DNA of 51,542 nucleotides from contig NZ_JADEWO010000048.1 in the NCBI RefSeq assembly GCF_015207605.1, positions 1 to 51,542 on the forward strand, read 5' to 3'. Made by a program: the position numbers and the translations under genes. Below the pieces are notes generated by a model that had not been told where the DNA came from, made no database searches, and saw nothing but the letters and a program-made list of their open reading frames with translations. This document shows positions 26,732 through 34,289 of the stretch, one piece after another. The stretch comes from Oculatella sp. LEGE 06141. GTDB taxonomy: Bacteria > Cyanobacteriota > Cyanobacteriia > Elainellales > Elainellaceae. The stretch's first letter is position 1; each line of letters begins with the position of its first letter.

Positions 26732-26965
26732 TAATACATCCTTAAACCACACACTATTGGAGGATTGTTTGAAAAGGAGCAAATGTCCTATGTGCGTTCT
26801 CTAAATCCCCCAAGTCTGGACTCCAACCTGAGATAGTTCCCCAAGGTTGGGAGATTTAAGAACTGTCGAGTTATATGAGTCCTTTAAAAACATCCTCTTA
26901 AAAAGAGGGAAGGTACGAGAGTAAGAGAGTGAAAGAAGCAGCTCAAAATTCTCCCCCATTCCCTT

Positions 26966-27302
26966 TCACGACCCAGCCGTTGCAATGCGTTCAGGATGCA
27001 CGATCGCCGGATCGTGATAGCTACTAATCGATAGGTTGTTTGCATCGCATCGGCCAGTCGCCAGAACCAGAATTCTAGATGCGGTAACATAAGACATTAC
27101 CTGGACTTTTCGTGCCCTGCGAATGCTAGTGATATCCATATCGGGCAGTGTGACATCGACATCGACAACAGCAACATCCACATCAATGCACATCAATGGA
27201 TTCCAGCAGCACCAAACCCGTTTCGGCATTAGTGGCTTCACTGACAACTTCAATGCCCTCTTGCGATCGCAACCTCACCCGCACGTTAATTCGAGTGCTC
27301 AT
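26966..27302 (-). pseudogene. NarL-type response-regulator receiver remnant
   Basis: From ATG 27302 the first frame reads RLRSQEGIEVVSEATNAETG LVLLES, then stops; a shifted frame continues VDVAVVDVTLPDMD-like sequence with the phospho-acceptor Asp region and ends SRILVLATGRCDANNL. Together these form the middle of a NarL-type receiver. The N-terminal Asp-Asp strand is missing, there is at least one frameshift and no helix-turn-helix is seen before the frame ends. It lies between hemN and desC on the same strand and is not expected to be functional. Confidence 0.5.
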
Positions 27303-27363
27303 GGCCTCTGAATCATCAGGATACGTACGAACAATACTCCTGAATTGAGTAAACCATCGGCGC

Positions 27364-28770
27364 TTAAATAGCTCTGGAAAAATTGGCAACAATGCGATTC
27401 TCTGGAGACGTGACGCGATCGCGCAGATAAGAATCAAAGACTGAGGCAATGTTGCGAATGAGCAACCGTCCAGTAGGCGACACGTCGATGCTGTTAGAGA
27501 AGAGCCTCACCAAACCATCTGCTTCTAAAGCCTTGAGAGCAACTAATTCTGATGCAAAATAGGCATCAAACTCTAAATGATGTTTTGCCTCAATTTCTGG
27601 TTTAGACAGCCCAAAATGGCACATGAGCTGCATAATGATTTCCCGACGAATGATATCATCTCGATGCAGACTGATCCCTTTTTCCACAGGAGGTTGATTG
27701 CAATCAACGGCTTGATAGTAATCCTGCAATCGCTTGTGATTCTGGAAATAGGCATCATGCAGCATACTAATGGAAGACAGCCCAAAGCCAATTAACTCTG
27801 CGTCGGGTTGAGTCGTATACCCCTGAAAGTTCCGTTTTAGCGTGCCGTTGCGTTGAGCTACAGCCAGTTCATCGTCCGGTTTAGCAAAGTGATCCATGCC
27901 AATGTAGACATAGCCATTGCGAGACAGCGCGGCGATCGCCATCTGCACAATCTCTAGTTTCTCCTGCGGCGATGGCAGTGTAGCTTCTGAAATGTTCTTT
28001 TGGACGGGCTTGAGCCACGGCACATAGGCAAAGTTGAAGATAGCAAGCCGATCAGAATTCAAATCAATAGTGTTTTGAATAGTTTCTTCAAACGTCTGCA
28101 AGGTTTGATAGGGCAATCCATAAATCAAATCAACATTGACGCTGTCAAACTGCGCCTGCCGCACCCAGTCCATGACGTTAAACAACAGTTCTTCGGGCTG
28201 AACGCGGTTTACAGCGGCCTGTACTTGCGGATTAAAATCCTGAATACCAAAACTAACCCGGTTAAAGCCAATGTCGCGCAAAGCTTGAATATACGCCTGA
28301 TCGACATAGCGTGGATTGATCTCAATTGAAATTTCCGCATCAGTTGCCAAATCAAAGTTTTGATTGATCGTCTTCCAGACCCGTTCCACCTGTTCAATGG
28401 TTAAATAGTTGGGTGTGCCGCCGCCCCAATGCATTTGCACCACAGGCTTACTGGAATCCAATCGTGCGGCTGTTTGCTCAATTTCTTTGGTCAAATACTC
28501 CAGGTACGACAACGCAATGTTTTTATTGTTAGAAACAATGACATTACATCCACAGAAATAGCAGGCACTCTGACAAAACGGAATATGCACATAAAGCGAC
28601 AAAGGCGACGAGCGTTGATTTAAGGCTGCGATCGCCTGTTTATAATCAAAGATGCCAAAGTCTGGCTTCAGTTCAGTGGCAGGGGGGTAACTTGTGTATC
28701 GTGGCAAGGGTTGATCATACTTCTTCAGCAGTTCCGTGTCGAATTGTACCGTGGGTAACAAATATTTCAT
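27364..28770 (-). CDS. hemN: Oxygen-independent coproporphyrinogen III oxidase
   Basis: 468-aa radical-SAM enzyme that decarboxylates coproporphyrinogen III to protoporphyrinogen IX without oxygen. The [4Fe-4S] motif CQSACYFCGC (C66, C70, C73 of the CxxxCxxC, with the extra Cys of true HemN) and GGGTPNYL are present, and the HemN C-terminal domain (HRDDIIRREIIMQLMCHF) is intact, so it is HemN and not the heme chaperone HemW. ATG 28770 is used because AGAGGAG, 11 bp upstream, lies inside what would be the first codons of the longer frame. It follows the heme oxygenase gene by 101 bp on the same strand. HemN, heme oxygenase 2 and ChlA-II (AcsF) form the micro-oxic tetrapyrrole set in Synechocystis. 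Confidence 0.92.
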   Translation of the reverse strand: MKYLLPTVQFDTELLKKYDQPLPRYTSYPPATELKPDFGIFDYKQAIAALNQRSSPLSLYVHIPFCQSACYFCGCNVIVSNNKNIALSYLEYLTKEIEQTAARLDSSKPVVQMHWGGGTPNYLTIEQVERVWKTINQNFDLATDAEISIEINPRYVDQAYIQALRDIGFNRVSFGIQDFNPQVQAAVNRVQPEELLFNVMDWVRQAQFDSVNVDLIYGLPYQTLQTFEETIQNTIDLNSDRLAIFNFAYVPWLKPVQKNISEATLPSPQEKLEIVQMAIAALSRNGYVYIGMDHFAKPDDELAVAQRNGTLKRNFQGYTTQPDAELIGFGLSSISMLHDAYFQNHKRLQDYYQAVDCNQPPVEKGISLHRDDIIRREIIMQLMCHFGLSKPEIEAKHHLEFDAYFASELVALKALEADGLVRLFSNSIDVSPTGRLLIRNIASVFDSYLRDRVTSPENRIVANFSRAI

Positions 28771-28871
28771 GTAAATGGATGCTCCTCTCATCAGTGATTG
28801 GGAGAAACGGAGAGTGAACAGAGGTGAGAAGCCAGCCCCAACCTCAAACTCATCTCCCCATTCCCGTCTTT

Positions 28872-29630
28872 TTAAATGCTGTATTCAATTGCGGTTTCCT
28901 TGGCAGAAGCAGGAACCGTCTGCTCCGTTGCACCCGGAATGGTCTGACGGGTCAGCAAGTCAAAGACATGCTCGCCAATGGCGGCCCTCACATCCGCTTC
29001 TAGCTCATGAACCACATCTCGGTTGAGCGCAAAGGCATAGTTTGCTTCGTCTACAATGCGTTGAATCGTTGCATCATCAACGGGCAGGGCATTGAGTGCG
29101 TCACGATAGTTCTGTTTGAATGCCCGTTTTGCCTCCACGGTTGGCAGTTGCTCAAACTCATGTAAAGCGGTTCCTTGATTGGGGGGTAATTTTAGGGCAG
29201 AACGAACAATTTGTTTTAATGCCTGACCACCAGAAAGATCGCCCATATAGCGCGTGTAGGCATGGGCAATCAGGAGTGCAGTCTCCGTGTTGGCTACGTC
29301 ATGAATGCGTTTGACGTAAACCTCACCAGCGGACAATGGAGCAATCTGATCTCGCCAATCGTTGCCATAGTAGAAGGCCAGATCGCGTTCCAGACTGGCG
29401 GTGCGGTTCAGTTCGGGAAAATACATCCGCCCGATCACCGGATCATCCTGGTGACGCCGCAGTTCGGACTCCAGGGCGCTGTAGACAAAATACAAATTTG
29501 CCAGCAGTTTACGGAACGGCTCTTTTTCAACAATTCCTTTCAGGAAACACTTCATAAACGCGGTGTTTTCTGCGGCAGTGTGAGACTGCTGCGTCCCTTC
29601 TCGAAGGCGTTGGGCTAAATCATGAGTCAT
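28872..29630 (-). CDS. ho2: Heme oxygenase (HO2-like)
   Basis: 252-aa biliverdin-forming heme oxygenase using ferredoxin. Axial H17 lies in QQSHTAAEN and the distal-helix glycines in YMGDLSGGQALK. ATG 29630 follows GAGGGATTTAAC. The position next to hemN and divergent from acsF points to the low-oxygen isoform rather than the housekeeping HO1; sequence alone does not settle this. It supplies bilins for phycobilisomes and phytochromes when oxygen is scarce. Confidence 0.9.
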   Translation of the reverse strand: MTHDLAQRLREGTQQSHTAAENTAFMKCFLKGIVEKEPFRKLLANLYFVYSALESELRRHQDDPVIGRMYFPELNRTASLERDLAFYYGNDWRDQIAPLSAGEVYVKRIHDVANTETALLIAHAYTRYMGDLSGGQALKQIVRSALKLPPNQGTALHEFEQLPTVEAKRAFKQNYRDALNALPVDDATIQRIVDEANYAFALNRDVVHELEADVRAAIGEHVFDLLTRQTIPGATEQTVPASAKETAIEYSI

Positions 29631-30105
29631 GTTAAATCCCTCATTGACTAAAAATAGCGGCAGTTAGCAATATCGATCGCAGCACACTGTAGCGAAACGG
29701 AAAAAAGAAGCAGTGAAATGATATCGCGCAGCATTTCTGGAGGAGAATCGTGCCAACTTTCAAAACTTTATAGCTATTTAGTTATTAATGTCAATTTTTT
29801 TGTGAATTGATTGCCAGGACATACAGTTCAGCAGTTCTCAATCGAGTCAGCCACAGTCTCGCCAAGATGAGTGTGGGGTGTAGGGTTTGGTGTGTGGTGC
29901 ATGCAAATGAAAATGGTTGTAAGTAGCGGACAGGCAGTGGCAACTGTAGACTTGAAGCATGGGGTTGAACACCCATGCTCATCTCTCTTATAAAGTTTTG
30001 CCTAAAGAACTTCATCTATCGTTACGGCGCTATTCTGGTCTAAGGTTGCTATAGAAGTGTAATATAACCCGAAAGTTATTAAATTGTAATTGGTCATTGA
30101 ATGTT
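29631..30105. promoter_or_regulatory. Divergent control region of ho2-hemN and acsF
   Basis: The 475-bp spacer must hold both promoters. AGTTATTAA occurs at 29780-29788 and again at 30074-30082; the second is part of an inverted repeat ATAAC/GTTAT (30064-30068, 30075-30079) 27 bp before the acsF ATG. In Synechocystis the equivalent genes are activated by the MarR-type regulator ChlR; the sites here are only candidates. A MITE lies in between (29827-29921). Confidence 0.45.
29827..29921. mobile_element. MITE-like repeat, copy 3, in the ho2-acsF divergent promoter region
   Basis: Shares CAGCAGTTCTCAATCGAGTC and CACAGTCTCGCCAAGATG with the other copies; the right end is GGTTG-TA instead of GGCTG-TA and the left flank is TT rather than TA, so this is the most decayed copy. 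It takes up a fifth of the 475-bp region between two divergent genes. Confidence 0.7.
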
Positions 30106-31176
30106 ATGGTCAACTCTGTGTCAAACCCCACCCTGGAGCCAGCAGCCAAAACAAAAGCACTGCGAGAAACTATCCTCACTCCCCGGTTTTATACTACAGA
30201 TTTTGAAACGGCGGCAACGCTAGATTTATCCAGCCAGGATGCTGAGTTGCAGGCCATGTTGGCAGAAATGCGGGCAGATTACAACCGCTATCATTTTGTC
30301 CGCGATGAATCCTTCAATCAATCGTGGGATCACATTACCGGAGAAGCTCGACAGGCATTTATGGATTACCTGGAGCGATCGTGCATTTCCGAGTTCTCTG
30401 GCTTTTTGTTGTTTAAGGAACTCTCGCGCAAGCTGAAGGGACGCAGTCCCCTTTTAGCAGAAATGTTTAACTTAATGGCACGAGATGAAGCGCGTCACGC
30501 TGGGTTTCTCAACAAGGCAATGGGCGATTTTGGCTGCACGATGGATTTAGGACATTTGACGAAGAATCGGGTTTATACCTTCTTTCCCATTGAGTGGGTG
30601 CTTTATACCGTTTATTTGTCAGAGAAGATTGGCTACTGGCGCTACATCATCATTTATCGGCATCTGGAAAAGCATCCTGAAAATCAGTTCTATCCCCTGT
30701 TCCGCTACTTTGAAAGCTGGTGCCAGGATGAAAACCGTCACGGAGATATTTTCAAGGCTCTGTTGCGTTCTCAACCTCAACTCTGGCAAACCTGGAAGTC
30801 TCGCTTGTGGAGCCGATTTTTCCTGCTGTCGGTCTTTGCTACCCATACGCTAACGGTACATGAACGCACAGGGTTTTATCACTCCCTGGGACTTGACCCA
30901 ACCGAGTTTGATGCTGAAGTGATTCGCAAAACGAATGAAACGGCAGCCCGTGCGTTTCCATCCATTCTCAACACGGAGCATCCAGAGTTTTTCCGGCGGT
31001 TGCATCACTGTTCCGATCTCAATTTAAACCTGTCTGCGATCGATCGCACCTCTCAGCCCAAGTGGTTGAAAACCTTACGGAAATTACCGTGCCAGCTTGC
31101 GATCGTTGGTCATCTTCTGCGGCTCTACCTGCTTAAACCCATTGATGCCGAGGCGTTACGGGGAACAGTTCAATGA
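30106..31176 (+). CDS. acsF: Mg-protoporphyrin IX monomethyl ester oxidative cyclase (AcsF/ChlA type)
   Basis: 356-aa di-iron cyclase that closes the isocyclic ring of chlorophyll. Iron ligands are in EFSGFLLFKEL, RDEARHAGF and CQDENRHGD. ATG 30106 is used; a TTG 9 bp upstream is the only longer option. Its place next to ho2 and hemN indicates the low-oxygen copy (ChlA-II type); the main copy would be elsewhere in the genome. Usually these genes form one operon; here acsF is divergent. Confidence 0.9.
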   Translation: MVNSVSNPTLEPAAKTKALRETILTPRFYTTDFETAATLDLSSQDAELQAMLAEMRADYNRYHFVRDESFNQSWDHITGEARQAFMDYLERSCISEFSGFLLFKELSRKLKGRSPLLAEMFNLMARDEARHAGFLNKAMGDFGCTMDLGHLTKNRVYTFFPIEWVLYTVYLSEKIGYWRYIIIYRHLEKHPENQFYPLFRYFESWCQDENRHGDIFKALLRSQPQLWQTWKSRLWSRFFLLSVFATHTLTVHERTGFYHSLGLDPTEFDAEVIRKTNETAARAFPSILNTEHPEFFRRLHHCSDLNLNLSAIDRTSQPKWLKTLRKLPCQLAIVGHLLRLYLLKPIDAEALRGTVQ

Positions 31177-31214
31177 ACGACGGTACTGGTTTAAGGTAGC
31201 TACTTTGCGGTAAA

Positions 31215-31232
31215 GGGTGGCGATCGCCACCC
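31215..31232. terminator. Perfect 18-bp palindrome after acsF, centred on a HIP1-like site
   Basis: GGGTGGCGATCGCCACCC lies 38 bp beyond the acsF stop. It would form a GC-rich hairpin but has no T-run after it. It may end or protect the transcript, or simply be an expanded HIP1 site. Confidence 0.4.
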
Positions 31233-31542
31233 CTGGGAGATGGGAGCGATGGTTCGTCGCTCATCAATAAACCTGATGGACGACGAGCCCTTTCGGGACA
31301 GCGCCTCTCTATACTTGCATCCTACCCGTATTTCGGCTTGTCTGCGTTTATATCAAATCTGTTACTTTCCTTTACATTTCGTCCATTTCCGTTGTACTTC
31401 TTCACTAGAGCGGTGAGCAACGGTTGCAATATCCAGCGGATTGAAGTAACTCTGTTACTCAAAGCCAGACCAACAAAGTTAGACCTTCCCGTTAGATTGA
31501 AATAGGCATACACTGAGTCTGGTTTGATGAGGCGGAGTCGCG
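31233..31542. other. Intergenic region before the Rsb-type operon
   Basis: About 310 bp with no gene. GTTACTTTCC and GTTACTC lie near 31361 and 31452 but no convincing -35/-10 pair. It should carry the promoter of the 31543-38438 operon. Confidence 0.35.
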
Positions 31543-32403
31543 ATGGGAATGTTGAGCGAGAGTAAGCTACCAGACATACTTGAAACCTATGAAGCAGATT
31601 TGCTGGCGGAGTGGACTCAGGAATTAGCAGCCAACAACACTCGAAAAAATTTGATCAAAGAAGCCGAGCTACAGGCAGAGTGCCGTGAATTCCTCAAATT
31701 GCTTCGCATCGCTGTGCAGCAAAGTAACTTAACCAATATTCAATCAGCAGAGTGGCGGGATGTGCGGGAACTGTTAGCTAGCGTTTCGCGATCGCGATCG
31801 CAGAAGGGCTTCACACCCTCCGAAACGGCTGCATTTGTCTTTTCGTTCAAGCAACCCCTTTTTAACCGCCTGCGGCAACAGTTGCACGATCCCATTGAAC
31901 TAGTCGAAGAGATTTGGCAAACCACCACCCTGTTCGATCACCTGGGATTGCTAACGATAGAAGTGTATCAAAAGGCGCGGGAGGAAGTGATTCTGCGGCA
32001 GCAAGAAGAGTTGATGGAGTTGTCCACTCCTGTGGTCAAACTTTGGGAGGGAATTCTGGCCTTGCCCATTATTGGTACCCTCGATAGTGCCCGCACGCAA
32101 ATTGTAATGGAGTCGTTGTTGCAGAAGATTGTCGAAACTGGCTCAGAAGTCGCCATCATCGACATTACCGGGGTTCCCACTGTTGATACTCTCACAGCTC
32201 AACATCTGCTCAAGACCGTGACCGCCGCCCGCCTGATGGGAGCGGATTGTATTATCAGTGGTATTCGTCCTCAAATTGCCCAAACGATTGTGTACCTTGG
32301 CATTGACTTAACTGATGTCATTACAAAGGCAACACTGGCAGATGCTTTATTGATGGCATTGAAGCGAGTGGGAGCCAGCATCACCCGCTATCAACCTAAG
32401 TAG
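31543..32403 (+). CDS. RsbR-like co-antagonist with C-terminal STAS domain
   Basis: 286 aa. The N-terminal about 160 residues are an all-helical RsbR-type sensor module (LPDILETYEADLLAEWTQEL; FVFSFKQPLFNRLRQQL). Residues 165-280 are a STAS domain with IIDITGVPTVDTLTAQHLLK, where RsbR/RsbS-type proteins carry Thr/Ser phosphorylation sites. In Bacillus such proteins build the stressosome that holds RsbT kinase. ATG 31543 follows GGCGGAG. First gene of a run of six plus-strand genes with overlaps or gaps of at most 15 bp. Confidence 0.85.
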   Translation: MGMLSESKLPDILETYEADLLAEWTQELAANNTRKNLIKEAELQAECREFLKLLRIAVQQSNLTNIQSAEWRDVRELLASVSRSRSQKGFTPSETAAFVFSFKQPLFNRLRQQLHDPIELVEEIWQTTTLFDHLGLLTIEVYQKAREEVILRQQEELMELSTPVVKLWEGILALPIIGTLDSARTQIVMESLLQKIVETGSEVAIIDITGVPTVDTLTAQHLLKTVTAARLMGADCIISGIRPQIAQTIVYLGIDLTDVITKATLADALLMALKRVGASITRYQPK

Positions 32404-32418
32404 GTACAGGAGGAACGG

Positions 32419-32895
32419 ATGGAACGTATTCCCATACTGCAAATGGGCGAATTCCTGCTTGTCACTATTCAGGTAGATATGCACGATCGACTGGCCATGA
32501 CGCTACAAGATGACCTGACCAATCGCATTACTCAAACTCATGCCCACGGTGTCCTGATTGATATTTCCGCATTAGAAATCGTTGATTCCTTTATTGGTAG
32601 AATTTTAGGCAACGTTGCCAAAATGTCGCGGGTGCTGGATGCTGAAACGGTTGTTGTTGGTATGCAGCCTGCTGTGGCAATTACCCTGGTGGAATTAGGG
32701 CTGTCGCTGACGGGCATTCGCACAGCATTAAACGTGGAAAAGGGAATGTTGCTGTTGCGATCGTCGCTAGATGACTATACCCGGTCTCAAATTACACGAT
32801 CTCACATCACCCGGTCTCAAATTACACAGTCTCACATCACCCGGTCTCAAATTGCTGCCGCTGAATGGAGTGCAGATGACGGTGCAAAAGACTGA
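32419..32895 (+). CDS. RsbS-like STAS protein with a pentapeptide-repeat tail
   Basis: 158 aa. Residues 1-118 are a compact STAS domain; S57 in IVDSFIGRIL corresponds to the RsbS serine phosphorylated by RsbT. The tail (121-145) consists of five copies of Thr-Arg/Gln-Ser-Gln/His-Ile, coded by a tandem DNA repeat, and is absent from ordinary RsbS proteins (about 120 aa). The last 20 bp overlap the start of the kinase gene. CAGGAGGAACG precedes ATG 32419. Probably the stressosome core subunit. Confidence 0.85.
   Translation: MERIPILQMGEFLLVTIQVDMHDRLAMTLQDDLTNRITQTHAHGVLIDISALEIVDSFIGRILGNVAKMSRVLDAETVVVGMQPAVAITLVELGLSLTGIRTALNVEKGMLLLRSSLDDYTRSQITRSHITRSQITQSHITRSQIAAAEWSADDGAKD
32779..32853 (+). 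repeat. 15/30-bp tandem repeat inside the rsbS-like gene
   Basis: A 30-bp period (starts 32779, 32809, 32839) made of two 15-bp half-units of the type ACCCGGTCTCAAATT / ACACGATCTCACATC. It keeps two frames open: Thr-Arg-Ser-x-Ile in the RsbS frame, and Leu-Thr-Ser-Pro-Gly-Leu-Lys-Leu-His in the frame of the next gene. Confidence 0.85.
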
Positions 32896-33280
32896 GACAC
32901 TGAGCATCCAATCCTCTGCGGACGTAGTCCTGGTTCGGCAGGCCGTGCGTCAATTTGCGATAGAAATTGGCTTTAGCTTAGTAGACCAGACCAAAATTGT
33001 GACCGCCGCCAGCGAATTGGCTCGCAACACCCTGGATTATGGGGAAGGCGGTATCGTGAAGCTAGAATCCCTTCAAGTTGGGGGACAACGAGGACTGAAG
33101 CTCACCTTTGAAGATCAAGGGGCAGGCATTCCTGATATTGAACTGGCGATGAAGGATGGGTTTACCACGGGCGGCGGGTTAGGTATGGGGTTGGGCGGTG
33201 CAAAACGGCTCGTTAACGAATTTGCGATCGAATCTGTTGTCGGAGAAGGAACGCGGGTGATGATTGTACGATGGAAATAG
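32876..33280 (+). CDS. RsbT-like serine kinase / switch ATPase
   Basis: 134-aa GHKL-fold protein with N-box ELARNTLDYGEGG, DQGAGIPD and GLGMGLGGAKRLV, the set of RsbT/RsbW-type switch kinases. RsbT phosphorylates RsbS and RsbR and, once released, activates a phosphatase. ATG 32876 is preceded by GGAG and begins the conserved part; an in-frame ATG at 32771 would add 35 residues from the repeat. The next gene starts 1 bp after the stop. Confidence 0.85.
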   Translation: MTVQKTETLSIQSSADVVLVRQAVRQFAIEIGFSLVDQTKIVTAASELARNTLDYGEGGIVKLESLQVGGQRGLKLTFEDQGAGIPDIELAMKDGFTTGGGLGMGLGGAKRLVNEFAIESVVGEGTRVMIVRWK

Positions 33281-33281
33281 C

Positions 33282-34289
33282 ATGAAGGACACAATTGCCA
33301 TAGCAGTGACGGAGCAAAGCCAAACGGGGGAAGCCAGACGGGCGGCTCTGGCATTGGCAAATCGCCTCGGCTTTCCGGCAACAGAGCAAGGCAAGGTTGG
33401 AATTGTCGTTACAGAGGTTGCCAACAATCTCATCCAGCACGCCAGTGGCGGAGTGGTTCTGCTGCGGGTGATTGAGCAACAGCCTATCCTTGGCATTGAA
33501 GTCTTGTCGTTAGATAAAGGGCCAGGGATGGTTGACGTGGCTGAATGCCTGCAAGATGGTTTTTCCACTGGCGGCACATCAGGTAATGGGCTGGGTGCCA
33601 TTCGTCGCCTCTCTAACTTTTTCGAAGTTTACTCCATCTCTGGCAAAGGAACGGCGCTCCTCGCTCACCTCTGGTCAAACTCAACCTTCCATCCCGTTGA
33701 GATGGCCTTGGAACTTGGAGTGGTGTGTTTGCCCAAACCGGGGGAGGACGTTTCAGGAGATGCCTGGACCAGTCACATTGAGGCACACCGCAGCCTGTTG
33801 CTGGTTGCGGATGGGCTAGGGCATGGCCCTGTTGCGGCCAGCGCGTCTTTAGAAGCAGTGAGGACGTTTCAAGCTTGTTACCATCAGTCTCCCCATGCCA
33901 TTATCGAAGCGACTCATGCCGCGTTACGAAGCACACGAGGCGCAGCATTGGCGATCGCCGAAATCGATTTCGAGCAGCAGTCTGTTCGCTTTGCTGGCGT
34001 TGGCAACATTGCAGCCAGTATCTTTTCCTTTACAGAAAACCACAACTTAATGTCTTACAACGGCACGGTTGGACATGAGGTTCGCAAAATTCAAGAGTTG
34101 ACCTATCCCTGGTATGTGAACGGGCTTTTGATTATGCATTCTGATGGTTTAGGAACTCAGTGGCGGCTCGATCGCTACCCCGGCTTAAGCCAAAAACATC
34201 CCAGTCTGGTTGCAGGCGTGCTGTATCGAGACTTCAACCGAGGGCGGGATGATGTCACAGTATTGGTGGCCAAGAGGTTAATAGCATGA
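33282..34289 (+). CDS. GHKL ATPase fused to a PP2C-type (RsbX/SpoIIE-like) phosphatase
   Basis: 335 aa. Residues 1-130 are another RsbT-like ATPase (VVTEVANNLIQHASGG, DKGPGM, GTSGNGLGAIRRL). Residues about 145-335 are a short PP2C phosphatase (KPGEDVSGDAWT, LLLVADGLGHGPVAA, MHSDGL, GRDDVTVLVA) with the metal-binding aspartates kept. Such phosphatases (RsbX) reset RsbS/RsbR by removing phosphate. ATG 33282 follows the previous stop by 1 bp; its own stop overlaps the next start (ATGA). Confidence 0.87.
   Translation: MKDTIAIAVTEQSQTGEARRAALALANRLGFPATEQGKVGIVVTEVANNLIQHASGGVVLLRVIEQQPILGIEVLSLDKGPGMVDVAECLQDGFSTGGTSGNGLGAIRRLSNFFEVYSISGKGTALLAHLWSNSTFHPVEMALELGVVCLPKPGEDVSGDAWTSHIEAHRSLLLVADGLGHGPVAASASLEAVRTFQACYHQSPHAIIEATHAALRSTRGAALAIAEIDFEQQSVRFAGVGNIAASIFSFTENHNLMSYNGTVGHEVRKIQELTYPWYVNGLLIMHSDGLGTQWRLDRYPGLSQKHPSLVAGVLYRDFNRGRDDVTVLVAKRLIA

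Noticed and set aside
32771-32875. ATG 32771 as the main RsbT start
   Set aside because: The extra 35 residues come only from the tandem repeat and the better ribosome-binding site precedes 32876; kept only as an alternative.
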